From contig JAFKAC010000135.1 of NCBI GenBank assembly GCA_025766275.1, positions 1-64,000 of the forward strand: a stretch of DNA of 64,000 nucleotides. The letters run 5' to 3'. Below the pieces are notes generated by a model, which worked only from the letters and a program-made list of their open reading frames with translations, was not told the origin of the DNA and did not search any database. Source of the stretch: Lactarius indigo. Taxonomy: Eukaryota > Basidiomycota > Agaricomycetes > Russulales > Russulaceae. Of the stretch, positions 1-12,092 are shown one piece after another. A program made the translations under genes and the position numbers. The number at the start of each line of letters is the position of its first letter. Within the stretch, counting starts at the first letter, position 1.

Positions 1-1576
1 TGTGGTAGCAGCCACTGATGAGGTGCTTGCTTCTGGGGTGTATGGGGGTGCAGTGTCCGCTTCTTGGGTGTCTGTGGCTCTGGCTTTGGTTTGGTGTGGT
101 ATTTTGTCGTTGACAGTTCCTAGCCATATGTCCTTGCTGTCTGCATTTGAAGCAGCGTCCTTCTTTCATGAGGGCTTTCTTTTCTTCTTCAGTAAGCTTC
201 TTAAAAGGGTGGAGGTGGTGGCATCTACATCCATCGCATTTGGGCTCGCTTTGGTCGTCCTTGGTGGACATTCTGGGTTGGCCCTGGGTTTCTATTCCCT
301 GGTCTGGCTTTTAGTAGCTTCCAGCGTTGGTGTTCTGCTCTGGCAGCGGTTTGCCACTCGTCCATGGTGTTTGGGATGGTGGTTCGCATAAGGCAAGCAC
401 GATACAGTCCTGTGGGTAGTCCTCTTTTGAAGAATTCCACCGTCCCAGGGGCATCTCTTGCCCATCCTGCTATTCCTGCAAGGTGTTCGAAGTCGAGGAT
501 GTAACTGTCCAACGCTCCACCTTGCATCGTCAAATTGATGAGCTTTGATAGGCTCTTTCTTTGTTAGGGTGTTGGTCCAGTCTCTGTCGAAGGTGTCGAG
601 AAAACCGTCCCAAAGATCTTTGCTATTTTTGGTGAGGGCTTTGGTGGGGTCTGCTAGTGCCGCTTCCATGTCATCTTCGGTTTGGTTGACCCACAGCTGT
701 ACACTGGGTCCTTTGAACATTGTAAGGGCGAATAGTACCCGTGCATAAGGTTCTTTGATGAGTTCATTCTCGCTATTTAACTTGATGTATCGTAGCAGTT
801 CTCTTTTGAACTGACCACTCTCTGTTCTATCTCCGGTGAACGGAGTAGGGGGTGCTCCTTTGAGTCCTCCTGAGCTCATTGTTGGTGTTCCTCCTGTTCC
901 GGTGCTTGAGCCGGTACCTGTGCCAGTACCTGTGGCGTTTATGGCTGACATGATAAGTGTTGGCTGTGGTGTGATGGGGATCTGGGTGGTTCGACTGGGG
1001 AGGGCAATCTGATTGGTGGTAGTGGGGCTGGGAATCCTTCTTCCGCTGGGGATGGTTCTATCCAGATAGGGATAGTGGGGCTGGCTTGTGACGAAGCTTG
1101 TGTGGGTACTGTGATGTCTAGACGGTGTTCTGGGGAGTGGGATAGTTCTGAGTGTGATTCCGCTTCGTCTGAGCTGGGTTCTTCTCCTGATGAGTCTTGT
1201 TGTAGTCCGTATGTTCCCCTAGTGTTTCTTGGTGCTGAGGATGATTGTTGTGGGGCGTTTCTGGGTTCTGTTCGTCTTCTTCGTTCCACCAGCCTAGTCC
1301 TTCAGCAAATCTGTGCGGTGTGATGTTTATGGCTCTGGTGTGGTATGTATTCTGAAAGTATCGGAGGATGTACCAGTTGTTGTTGATGAATTCTACTGGT
1401 CTGAGTTCGCCTTTGATGAGGCACTTGTAACAAGGTGGTCTGCCTGATGTTGTGGCCCAGCGAGCTCCTTTTCCTAGTTGACTGCTTTTAACGTGGTGTG
1501 GGAGGTCGTCTTGTGTTCTGGTTGTGACTGGGGTCCAATCGTTGTCTGATTCAAAGGTGACACTGATGCTAGCCAC
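1..1576 (-). pseudogene. gag: Degenerate Gag of LTR-RT-1
   Basis: This is a retrotransposon nucleocapsid/capsid gene with several frameshifts. An N-terminal segment begins at a GTG (1576) in the context ATC-GTG-G, with an RPVEF motif like the N-terminal extension of the other elements. A serine/proline-rich segment follows (about 1289-939). The first AUG in any frame after the predicted RNA start is at 951 and opens a Gly/Thr-rich stretch and a capsid-like region (951 to about 550). The capsid region continues in another frame (533-225). A CCHC zinc knuckle (about 154-113) lies in a third reading after a shift in a CCCTTTT run near 200. The end lies outside the window. It is non-functional as read unless the shifts are sequencing errors. 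Confidence 0.65.
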
Positions 1577-1772
1577 GATTGTGGTCTGTCTTGGGTGCTG
1601 ATTTGTGTAAGGGGGTGGCTGAAGCGGCCTCTTGTGTCAAGGAGGATCCGTCGCCCGGCTATGCCGTCGTTTCTGGGTTCTGTGGAGTGTCTGATTGTTG
1701 GCTGATGCGTCCTCTTGGATCGTCGCCCACTCTGCTGTGTGGCAGTAGTGTCTTGGGTGTGTTGGGAGTTGT

Positions 1773-1783
1773 AGACTTGGCTT
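1773..1783 (-). other. LTR-RT-1 primer-binding site (11 nt)
   Basis: Minus strand AAGCCAAGTCT, one base inside the LTR end. It pairs over 11 nt with the predicted RNA 5' end (2137-2127). I see no obvious tRNA 3'-end complement (TGG...) here, which favours self-priming. Confidence 0.6.
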
Positions 1784-1784
1784 A

Positions 1785-2368
1785 TGTTACGCCCTAGCAG
1801 GGGCGTGGGTTCTGAAGGTTCTGAATCACACAAGTATCAAGCGAAGACCTCTATTGTCTTATTGCTATGAAATACGAGTGACAAAAGTGTGGCACAAGGT
1901 GCAGCACTACTCTGTAATGTAGGACTCCTCGTCCGAAGTGTCTAACACTTCTCTACACTTGATCTTGCTAGTGCACAGAGTATAACAGGTGTGACGCGTT
2001 GATATAGTTCAACTGCAAAGACTTCGAAGTGTCCTGGTTAAGGACTGAGGTAGGGGATGCACAAGAAGAGAGGGATAAGGCGAGGTCACACCAAAGTATG
2101 GAGGCAAGGTTGCTAGATTGCAAACGAAGCCAAGTCTGGCTTCCTACGGTCTATGGTACAGGTTTATATAGGACAGGGTTCCAAACAACATGAACACAAG
2201 TCCACACAATGTCAAAGAGACTAAACGGAGTAAACAGAGGTTCGGATCAAAGAAACAGCGCCACTGGTAACAGTAGCTCCTTTGGTAACAAGGTATAGTA
2301 CAAAAGGGGGGAGGGAAGGCAGGGTGGAGACATACTGTGACTTAGGTCCGAAGCGTCGGATCATAACA
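1785..2368 (-). repeat. 5' LTR of LTR-RT-1
   Basis: A 584 bp LTR bounded by TGTTA...TAACA. Read on the minus strand it has a TATATAA box (2170-2164). AGACTTGGCTT begins 33 bp downstream at 2137 and is exactly complementary to the primer-binding site at 1773-1783. No second copy is in the window, so the boundaries rest on the TG..CA ends and the adjoining primer site. Confidence 0.75.
2127..2170 (-). promoter_or_regulatory. LTR-RT-1 TATA box and predicted transcript start / self-primer
   Basis: TATATAA at 2170-2164 precedes the 11-mer AGACTTGGCTT (2137-2127) by 33 bp. That spacing would put the RNA 5' end at or near the 11-mer. The 11-mer is the exact reverse complement of AAGCCAAGTCT just inside the LTR. 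A flanking inverted repeat (GAAGCC/GGCTTC) overlaps it. The start site is predicted, not mapped. Confidence 0.6.
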
Positions 2369-3341
2369 CGAGATGTCTCCTAAGGCTCCAAAAGTGAGCT
2401 TTACCTTCTGCTTCAACAAGGGTACTGAGTCTACGCAGACGATCCTTCGGCAGAGATTCGCCATGAGACGGTATCATCTGGGGCAAGACGGCAGATTAAC
2501 GAATCTGGCAAGGGCGATGGAGTAAGCCGTATAAACTTGATCATGACGGGACGTTCATCGCAGTGGACTGTGTTGATAAGTGACCCTTGCGCACTTAGCG
2601 GCTCATACGGACCGGACTTGCAGCATGGACTGCTTTAGATTAGATATAAAGGACTTGTAGATTAGATACTGTTTTGATCTGTACAATCTATTACTTATCA
2701 TTGCGTCACCTATGACATCATGTACTATGACATCATACAGACTCCTCTGGACTTGTCATTGTACTACGTCTTTGTTCTTCCTTTAGATATATCTTTATTG
2801 TGATGTCATTATGATATCATCTTAGTCTGGACCCTTCTTGTTCTATACGCCTTGTTCTCCATATGCACACTCCTTTGTCCTGTTATAGAACAATGCGCTC
2901 CTTGTACTCTGTGACCTGTAGTTACTTCCCTTGTAGTAGTGTCACGCCTCTGTACAGTATAAGTAGACTGCTTGTACGCCCTGGTCCACATCAGTTCTCT
3001 CACTGCTGTGTGCCAGGTATGTCTTCTCCTCTGTAATACTATTATCAGTTCTCTCACTGCTGTGTGCCAGACACTTTGCTTTACCTTGTCAAGACTTCCC
3101 TGTTGCTGCTTCCAGCCACCCAGCCTATCTCACCACAGAACACTTTGTCACTCTGTGAGTATGCTATCTATGTGTGCTGTTCATCAGACTGCCCCTCCCC
3201 GTCACTAGCCAGCCTGTAGACAATTCAAGCTATACTACTCACGCGGCTGCTTCTGGCTCTAGGTAGCCTTTTTCTCCTCGCTATGCTATCTGCCTTGTCT
3301 GACCCACGCAATGTTTTGCTTTGAACAGTGCCGACGCGATA
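2369..3341. other. Gene-free stretch with a short tandem duplication
   Basis: I see no convincing coding region. A 26-base motif (cagttctctcactgctgtgt plus gccag) occurs twice, near 2992 and 3047, about 55 bp apart. The short open frames here read mainly through this repeat and low-complexity CT-rich DNA. Confidence 0.5.
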
Positions 3342-4041
3342 ATGCATTCGATTGCAGCTATTCTGCAACCACACACATCCTCCCCTTCCGTACTCATTAT
3401 CGCCCGCGCCATGGCCAACTTGATGGCAGCAACATTTAGTGGAAATGACCTTGACCAGGTGCTGAATGCTCACCTCGACTCCTTGGCCATTTCCCCTCAG
3501 GTGAAGCAAGCGATCTTTCCCGCACTACTTGGAATCGCAAAGTTCACAGAAGTACATGCGCAAAAGTGCGTGTACCGTCATTCCTACCCACGTGTTCTTA
3601 TTATATCATCTCTGCTCCAGTGTTACCCAGCCGCAGGTGGTAATCGGGCCTCTAGGTCCTAACTCAGGAGCTGCGGTCCCTAATGGCGCTCATACTAGTT
3701 ATCAAGTGCACCAGCGACCATTTGGCTCCAGCTCTGGGAGCGGCTACACCATTTGGTGTTCTTCCAAGTCCAGCTCAAGTATTCAGTCGCCGCCTATTGT
3801 CCCGCAAGCCAAGACAGGACATCTATATGTCCATTTTGACACATCTACCAATACCCATCAACATTGGATGCTCGGCGTCGGTGGACAGTGGGAAAGCGTC
3901 TCGAAAAATGCGCAATATCCCCTCAATCCTGACCGGGTCCTATCCTTTCGCAACAATGGTGAGCCAAGCTGGGTTACGCGGGCAACAACGAACACAACGG
4001 AGACAAGACGGGAAAAGCGAGCAAGGTCAGTGGCTGGGTGA
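3342..4041 (+). CDS. Hypothetical protein, two exons
   Basis: This is a small gene I do not recognise. I start it at ATG 3342; an open frame extends upstream to 3321 without an ATG, and an upstream exon ending at the AG before 3331 is possible. A 55 bp intron (3566-3620, GT..CTCCAG) joins two frames cleanly. Exon 1 gives a helical, alanine-rich N-terminus (about 75 residues). Exon 2 gives about 140 residues, Ser/Gly-rich and then an aromatic segment (GHLYVHFDTSTN, HWMLGVGGQWESV), ending at TAG 4039-4041. No signal peptide or membrane segment is evident. Reading both exons as coding rests only on the frame-preserving splice. Confidence 0.35.
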
Positions 4042-4214
4042 TTGATTACCCGCAGTAGTAGGCTTGGTAGTAGGTTTGTATCTACATAAATGAATCGGCG
4101 TGCCGTTGGTCGACTGGTGTTGTGCATTGTCCACCTTACGTGGCTCTATAGTTAGGTGTTATCATCTGTCTCTCTGCGACCTCGTGCGTGTACTAGTATC
4201 TCAAGAACTTAATA

Positions 4215-4925
4215 TCGTTATCCTATGATGCCATTGTCCTCTTCGACACGATTTCCCAAAACTTAATCCGCGCGCATTGACCACGATCAGTTAGTGCGGA
4301 TACGTTTGTGATGGCCCCACTATAGTGTAGGCCAGTGCCGTCTCTTGATACGGCCAAGGATACGGCATCACTTGAGCTTAAGATCTTAAGCTCTCATGAT
4401 CGTTAGTCCTCATTCTTTCATCACTGCGCCTGAGCGCCGTCAAGAGCGCCGGCGCATATTGTAGCCATAATTCCTTATGTGGCCGAACAATGGGCACGTT
4501 GATCGCATATGCCCCCATGGGGCCTGGCGAGCATCTTGCATATCTCACAGTGGATCAATTTGTATTGTTTCGATGCAGTCAAACAGTCAAACCGAATCGC
4601 TTGATCGACGATGAGGCCTCGATGAGGCATTGAACTGATTTCGCTCCACTCCAAGCGAAAGATTCGCTCAAAAATGACAATCGTCTTCAGGTCCAGACTC
4701 GGAGAATGGTTATATGCGACCCAAAACGACTGTATTAAGATGACACACGTTCTATGCCATTGTTATGTACAGGTGTGATGTCTACCATCGACCTCATCAA
4801 GCCTCGTCTCAACACCACGAATTAGGTGGCCGAACACAAGAGCATGCCGACAGGAGTACGAAAGTCGGGACCGATTCCGACGATGGAACAAAGACAGAGG
4901 GAAATAGTGTCGATTGATTCGGCAG
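4215..4925 (-). repeat. Dispersed 0.7 kb repeat, copy 1 (inverted relative to 22.3-22.9 kb)
   Basis: The reverse complement of this stretch aligns by eye, with scattered substitutions and small indels, to 22330-22935. A shared near-identical core is ctgtacataacaatggcata. At 22.3 kb the copy includes the 3' end of an open frame with a hydrophobic segment; here that frame is disrupted. It could be the 3' part of a duplicated gene or of a non-autonomous element. No target duplications were recognised. Confidence 0.6.
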
Positions 4926-6197
4926 TTAGCAGATCGCTGGCCTGTTTGTGGTCGCCTTCCCTCTGGTAAGGTGGGGCTAATTCATCGGCGCGAGTCTCCC
5001 GAGTCTTGCAGGAACCGCCGCTCCACATGTAGCGCGCGTTTCTTTCTGAACGGCTTGGATCGAGTCTCCGTCGATGAATTACATTTCATTGGAGGATAAA
5101 TAACGTACCTGCGAGTTGCCGCCGGCTAGGCAGGGGCAGTAACACGGGTTCGCGCGACGCAGAGTAACCCCTGTTACTCGGGGCCAGTATCCGTGGTCAC
5201 GAGCACCCGCGCTACGGGTACGGGTGCTGGAAGGTTTGATGGGTACCCGTACGATGGTCCGCGGCGGTCGTTGTCGCTGTCACGGTTGTGATCGCCCAGT
5301 TGCTGCGGTCGCTGTCGCCCGTTTCCGCCATGCTATTCGTGTCACGAGTCAAGTCGCCCCGCCATCGCGGTTGTGCATACCTCGTCGTTGCCCGTCACCT
5401 CTATCGTCGTAATCGCCTCGTAGTTATTGTCATTACGTCGTCATCTTGAGGTAAGGACCAGTGGGGGTCATGTGCAGATAAAAGGCCAGACGGGGTCCAG
5501 CGGCTTGTCGAGCAGTCAGGGTCCTATGTCAATAAACAGGTATGCGACGAGGTCAGCAGAAACGTGGTGAACTCAAAAAAAAAAAAAAACTTAGCGGGAT
5601 AATTGAAGAAAGAGAAAAGGCTTTCGCGTCTGTGCGGGGAGGACTGGTGACGAGGTTTGGAATGATTGTGAGGAAGGCCCAATGTCGTAGCAGTAGTAGT
5701 GGTTGCGTTGTATTGAAGTCTCGAGTGCAATCCACGACGTTGAGCCAACGAGTCCAATGGCGATGTGGAATGAATGTGGGGACGTGTGACCGGTCTACGA
5801 GTGCCCTAGGAACGCGGCCGTTTATGAGGCGAAACTGGTAGTCGGAGTCGTTGATGCCATTCGATGCGATGTGAGGGGGAGCGGCAAACAAGCGACGAAA
5901 GAGAGGTGTTTATGTGTGGATGGCTGGACGGAAAGATGGGATGAGGGAAGCCTGAGCGCGAGAGAATCGATGGCGATGCGGTGCGACGTCATGGGATTGG
6001 GTTCGATATGGCAGCTAAGCCATACGGATGATACGATGCGGCCCAAACATCGTCGCAGTCGAAAGGTGGGTCTAAAGTAAACTTGGACCGAGTCGTCGTA
6101 AGTGGACAAATTGTCAGTCGTACCCGCGGGTACCCGTGCCACGGGTTCAGAATCGCTACCCTGAGCGGTACCCGTACCCGTGGTGAGGTGAACCCTA

Positions 6198-6414
6198 GCA
6201 CAGAGACCAGCCCCCCTGAGCTTTAAGTGGGCTGGAGGGACTCGCGACTCATGGGTCCAGAACGACGTTGGGCGGAAGTGTCTGACAAAGGGAAAAGCAG
6301 AGTGGGCAGAGGGGGCAGTCCCTATAACACGGGTACACACGGCGCAGAGACCGGCTCCCCTGAGCTTTTAGTGGCCGGAGGGGGCTCACGGCTCAGAGGC
6401 CCATGGGCCCAGAG
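6198..6414. repeat. Diverged direct duplication
   Basis: A motif reading cagagaccagcccccctgag followed by an AAGTGG/TAGTGG core, a GGAGGG run and ATGGG(T/C)CCAGA is present near 6198-6255. It recurs with changes near 6346-6415, about 150 bp apart. No coding role is seen. Confidence 0.45.
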
Positions 6415-9133
6415 GCCAGAGAGGGACGTTGAACGGAGAAGTCGGCGGTAGATGAGGCGTGGTCACGCCTGGTCACAGTCCCGTTTTGAAAGGTTTGGGA
6501 CTCCGCTTGACTGTTAGTGGCTCCTGCTCCATTCCGTTTTCAGAAAGCAGTCAGCCACCCAAATCAAGCCAAGACCGCCGGAAGCGGATGCCAAAAAAAA
6601 AAAAAAGGTCAGAGATGAGGTCAAGGTCATATTGGCAATATTAATTGAGATAGAAACGTGTTGTACAGCCCGGAAGGTACAGTACCACCACTTAACTAAT
6701 TTTATCTCAAATTTTACTCAGTCTCGGGTGGTGCCGGCTGGCTTTACCGCCGATGTCCAACCGCAGCCTCGGTCTTCGTTCCCCCCCAAAAAAAAAGAGA
6801 CGAGGGAGAGGAGAAATATTGACAAACCCCAGCCCAGGTTGGTGGGTACGCGGGTCGTATTCTCTCCTTTGTTTTTGTTGTTTTCTGCCGGGCAACGAGG
6901 CGATTCGGATGAAGTGTGACGTGCGACGTGTGGCCACAAAACCGACATGTAAAATGTCGTCGTCGTCTGCTGTCTGCCGTAAAATGGGTGTAGGTCTCGA
7001 CATAGCGATGCACTACAGTACCCCTTGGTGATAATCGACGCGGGAGAGCGACGTTTTGGCACGTGCGGATTGGGCGAGAAACGTGTGAGAACCCGTGGGG
7101 AATGGCGCGCACGCATCTTGCAGCGAGGTAAGTTGCTGGGCAGGTGCAGTCCGGGTCGGAAGGTACGGTCCCTCCTACTGTACTGTAATACAACACAAAA
7201 GGGGTTCGCGGCCTAAGAAGGGCAAGGCACACGACGCCTCAGGCGTACCTTGTCTGTTCCTGAACATCGCAGAAGGTGTGGTGGGTGATGACATATTAAT
7301 TTGGCACGCACAGTGGTACCAGCGCGGTGGGGGTGTAACTTATTTGCATACATAGCGACTGCGTGCCTGAGGGGGAGGTGACGCGAAGGGCGCAGGGGTC
7401 GGGGCCGCTATTCGTCCGTGCGCAAGCCCAACAAGGAGCTGTATATACTATACTTCCGTGTGGACCTCGAGCCGGACGGCCTCACTAGTGAGCGGTACCC
7501 CCCGGCGGTCGGCCGCGCGAAGGATCAGTTCCCAAACACAGAAATTGTCGATTGAGCTCTGGAAACATGAGAGTAAACCGCAACAGGAAGATAGGAGCGG
7601 CGCTTGCCGCGAACGATCCCACTGGGAGGGATCTGGAGGATTGCTTGTAAGAGTGTCCCGAGCCGGTGCTGAGAAAGAAGTGCAGAGGAAAAATGCGTAC
7701 ATCATCCTGTCATTGTGGGTGTCACGAGGCGAGGCGAACGACGAATTATGCGCGCATGTATATGCATACATCCCCACGTAAACCGTCCACGGCAGGGATA
7801 CAAGTAGAATAATGATACCTCTCTCCTGCGAATTCGCAATTATTGTGTCAAACTGGTTCATGCTTACGTTCTCTGTCTCGCATCAATGTTTCATCGAATT
7901 TCGTCATTCGACTCCTTGAGTCGCGACATGGTCGGAATACTTGAAGGTGGAAGGTCAACTGATACAGGATTCAAATCCGCGGACACTTTCGCCGTTTTGA
8001 AAGTCAGTTCAGGGCACCAATCCTGAAGCTCTGGAAACTCATCCCAGGCTTCTCTTTGGCCCTGACAGGATCGGGAGTTACCATGCATTCTTATACAATG
8101 TTCTCTCTTTTCCACGAGTGCACCTGCTGCCGAAGATTCAGATACCGCTGATGGGATTGATTACAGCCCCCCTCAACTCACTCTGAGCCATCCAACTATG
8201 AACCCACATGTTCGTTCGCTTGCTTAGATACACCCAATCCGCTCATACTACTTCGTACTATCCGTACAGTAAATATCAGTAATGGAGTCCGCTACGAGGA
8301 AATTCCTATCGTTGTGGATTTTGCCGTAAACATTAAAAAAACAAACAAACTCCGTTCTGACGTTCCATGTTCGATCAGAGCACTGTTTTGGAATAGGTAA
8401 ATGATGAAGGAATGTAGTCTAGTCCGAATGCTAAGGGCGCCCAACCCCGTTCGCAACTCAGTTGAAGTAAGAGAAGCGCTGCATCTAAGTTTTGTTATGG
8501 GTTGCTGTTCAGTGCCATATATGGATACGAATACGATGTCTGGACCATATATTTACAAGGGTCAAATACTGTAGAGATTTATGGAGGCGGGCAGCCGGAT
8601 AGGTGAGCAACGCTTGGAGCAACGCGTGAGCGTTGGAGGTCCGGATGCATCTCAATATTATTATTATTCATAGATAACCGTTTAACTACGCTAATATTAC
8701 GATTATCTAATATGTCGGTCTCAGTTTGCCGGACTGTGTCCATTCCGGGCTGTATGCAAGGCATGTATGAGCCTGTATCAACGAATACAGATGCTAATGA
8801 GAGCATATTCAACCTCGGTCTGGCGTATTCTGGCATGTCTTATTGTACTGCTAGCTGTCGTGCATATCTAGACCTGGCACCATTATGAGGTTTGACATCT
8901 CATGAGATAACGAAATTTCTTGGAAATTTCCTTGGAAATTTCATGGTCGGAGTGCATATCCAGATTAGAAGAAGGACTACTCCCGCGGATGAGTTCGGAT
9001 TGTTCCCAAGACAGTGGGGCTTGTGATAAGAGAACAATGGCTCTTAGAATAAGTTATAAGTACTGTAGGTTGTACTGTAGGTTAACCGAACCAATTGACG
9101 CCACCCTCCCTTTCTATTCATTCAGTCGTAACG

Positions 9134-12092
9134 ATGAAGCGTTCTTCCGATCGGATAACTCCGCCAAACCCACCGCCATCAAAGCAGGCTAGGCAAGAGC
9201 ATCCTTCCCGCCAGGATGAGGTTCGGTCCCCCTCCCGTTCACTCACAGTTTCCGAGGAGACCATCAAGTCTTTGCGTTCTGCTCTCCAAAACGTATCTGT
9301 ATCCACACCCGACTGGAAAGAAGAAATCTATTTCACCGTTCAGGAGCGATTGAGACAAACTGTGCCCAAGGGATCAGAGGGCAAGTGGGTTCCTAAAGCT
9401 AGGTTCCTCAAGAACCTTCGACACCAAGAACATGAATTTCTTGCGGTGCTCGAAAGGGCAAGAGCTGACAATGCAAGTCTGGAAGAATCATGGGCTCTAG
9501 CGACTCACGGTGAGTACTTTTTCTGCCCCACAAACAAGTCGTCATAACTAGCTCTCAGATGCATTTTGGGTCGTCTCACCTTCCGTGTCTATGTCTCAAC
9601 GTAAGGCCCCAAACCTGGCTATTCCCAGAACTTGTCTGATGGCACACACCCCAAGCTGTACTGAGTAGAACTAACCCAGAGTCGCAGGAGAAGGGTGAGT
9701 CCGATCCATTTAGCGTGTTAGTCGTGCTCGTTAATGGTACCCTTAGCTGTTGAGCTCTCTTGGAGCGCAGAATTTATCGGACATCTTCCACTGGTGGCCC
9801 TCGAAACGCACGTCCGTGACCAAATGAAGTTGGTAGAAACGTACGCCCGCTACTGTTCTATTGTTCAGTCGTCCGGAATGGGCAAGTCTCGCTTGTTGGA
9901 CGAGTTCTCAAAGAAACATTTCATGATCCCAATCAATTTGCGCCCAGAAGATGCCCGAGGTGTGTCACATCCATTTCACTTTCGTGGTTCTCAAACCTGG
10001 TCTGTTAGGTTTCCCCCCTGCCGATGATGTCGTTCGTGATTTCCTCACCCACGTCGACAAGAAAAACAAGAGCATGCACGTGTTGTCCCTCTCCCGAGCA
10101 AATCATTTCTTCCACGCATTGTTTCTCAACACCGCTGAGGTCGTTGCCGACTTCCACGTTCGAAGCAGAGCTGAGCGGATACAACATTTCCGGGCGTTCA
10201 TGTCAGAAGGTCAGAGTATGAGCTCCTCCGGGCCCAAGCGGTCTCGATTTTACAAGGACGTTATTACTAAGGCAACTAAGGTACGCCGTACCGTTCTGGA
10301 GTCCCTCCATTTCTTTCTAAAATGCCAGCTTCTGAAGGGTTTGGCCGTGCTGATCCGAGCAACGCAGATTTGAAAGCTGCGCTTGAGCAACTCCGAAAAT
10401 GCATCAATGACGGGGACTCTGTAAAGACGGACGAAGGACTCCCGGACATTTTTGTCGCGTTCGACGAAGCCCATCTGTTGACGATACCCTTCGACGAAAG
10501 TGATCGGTCTAATTTTGTTGAGCTCCGACGGGCACTTCAGACGTTTTCGACAGCACCGTTGTTTACGTTTTTCCTTTCTACCACCGGGAAGGTCTCGCAA
10601 TTTACCCCACCCCGCGGTTACGACAACTCGAATCGCATGAACGACGGCAGACTCAAAATACCTCATCCTTTCATTTACTTGGGCTTTGACCAGCTCATGA
10701 TCAGTCGCAAAATTTTGGACACGTACAAAACCCTTCTGGACGTCACTTCGTTGGATTGTATAGCCCACATGGGACGGCCTTTGTAAGCGGTGTCGTGCTA
10801 CGCCTCTTCGGATTTTCTCATATTTTGTCAGGTGGGGTACATGTTACGACTTCGGCGATGATCAAGTACGTGATGGACTATTCCACTTCGCGATACAGAA
10901 GTTGCTCTGCAGATTGCCAATGCCGGATGAGGCCCTCTCAGAGGCCCAGAAGTGTGCTGTTTTATCACAACGGTTGGCGCTGGATATCAACAGCACGCTG
11001 TATGTCACAGCTCCGCTCAACTATCAGGAAGCGGAAAAGTTACATAACCAAATATCCAATCACATGCGCATATGTGAGGCGATCGGGGAGGATATCGGAA
11101 CTATACGCGTGTGCTGCGCATCCGAACCTCTCCTTTCGGAGGCAGCTTCCTGTATCATGAGAGGCGGCTACGGCTTCAGCCTACCTGATGCTCTCATTGA
11201 GGTTCTTAGCGGGTTTTGCATCAATCCCGGCGATCGTGCAGAATTGTTGGTCGCCGCTTTCTTCACACGCGCTCGTGATATAGCGGTCCTCGGGAAATCC
11301 CTTCCCCAAGGAGCGATATCTTCTTGTTTTTCGGTCACTGATCTACTCTCGTCCCTCTTTTGCGAATCAGTTTACAAAGTTGTCTCGAACGCCGTCCCAT
11401 CACTCTGCCACTCAGAGACTACACAACCAACGCTTGGGGAGGTTTTCAATAGCGCAATGATGCACTTCAATCACTTCATCAAGCCACAAGAACAAAAGCT
11501 CTTGGCCCGGCCTTATCTTCTCGCGTTTATGTCACGCGGCGCGGCCGCTTTGGGTGCTAATTGTCAGCCAGGTGTCGACGCTGTCTACCCGTATTTGTAC
11601 GGCGGCACCGACCTCGACGTCAAGAAAATTGGTTTCATCCTGGTCCAGGTGAAGAAGAACGACTCCAGCAGTGACGAAGCTCAGGCCAAGATCTTCCTGA
11701 AAATGGATCCCTTTGATTGTGGCCTGGTTACCGGACCTGATTCCTATTTTCCTATCCCGATCATCCGCTTCGTCTTCGCTCTCGGTGGCAAGGAGTCGGG
11801 AGTCACCCGGAAGACGTATACATCACCATCCGATGGTGCCTTGTCCATTGATAGAGGTGGACGGCCGCGCTTCACATCATACGACTTCTGGTGCTCCGGA
11901 ATCTATCCAAACATTTTCCAGGCTGTCGAAGAAGCACCCGAGAGGTGGAGAGCATTATTAGACGACGTGGATCCATGGAGGACATTTTACAATGGTGCAC
12001 AGTTTCCTGACGTCCTACGCTCACAGTTTCCGGCTTGTGGGAGTAACGAAGCCCACTTTAGCTCTTGGTATGCAGATGTCCCTAGTACGTAG
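9134..12092 (+). CDS. P-loop NTPase fused to PD-(D/E)XK-like nuclease (Crinkler-RHS-type family, inferred)
   Basis: This gene has several exons and appears intact. Supported introns are 9510-9558, 9960-10008, about 10281/10288-10328 and 10783-10831; 9601 to about 9760 contains one or more further introns that I could not resolve. The N-terminus is basic and Pro/Ser-rich. A Walker A motif (SSGMGKSRL) is encoded at about 9870-9895 and a Walker B-like FVAFDEAHLL at about 10450-10480. The C-terminal exon (10832-12092) carries QPGVDAVYPY followed about 20 residues later by FILVQVKKN. That D...QxK pattern is of the PD-(D/E)XK nuclease fold. Proteins with this NTPase-nuclease pairing are known from Crinkler/RHS effector families and agaricomycete genomes. 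The function here (DNA-targeting effector, or element-associated) is inference. The stop is TAG 12090-12092. The splice near 10.28 kb needs a GTACCG donor to keep frame; otherwise there is one frameshift. Confidence 0.6.

Larger units (their letters stand above)
1..2368 (-). mobile_element. LTR-RT-1: 5' part of a Ty3/Gypsy retrotransposon, cut by the window edge
   Basis: This is a minus-strand LTR retrotransposon of which only the 5' LTR, leader and gag are inside the window. The LTR (1785-2368) starts TGTTA and ends TAACA on the plus strand. The primer-binding site follows one base inside it, and a frameshifted gag runs to position 1. The Gag zinc knuckle (CFKCRQQGHMARNC, minus strand, about 113-154) and the region before it most resemble LTR-RT-3 (CFRCKKQGHISRNC). 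No target duplication or 3' LTR can be checked. It is the most decayed of the five elements by number of frameshifts, so probably the oldest, but this is inference. Confidence 0.8.
4042..9133. other. Long gene-poor stretch with simple and diverged repeats
   Basis: Apart from the repeat at 4215-4925, I see no supported gene. Homopolymer A runs lie near 5575-5590 and 6593-6606 and an A run follows a C run at 6782-6799. GGGTACCCGT-type motifs recur around 5210-5255 and 6120-6185. A short direct duplication lies at 6198-6414. Around 8915-8945 GGAAATTTC occurs repeatedly. Many overlapping open frames in 5.5-7.9 kb occur on both strands with no consistent codon structure, so I do not call them. Confidence 0.45.

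Noticed and set aside
5500..7900. Several open frames of 90-170 codons on both strands
   Set aside because: They overlap heavily, run through homopolymers and lack splice-consistent extension or motifs.
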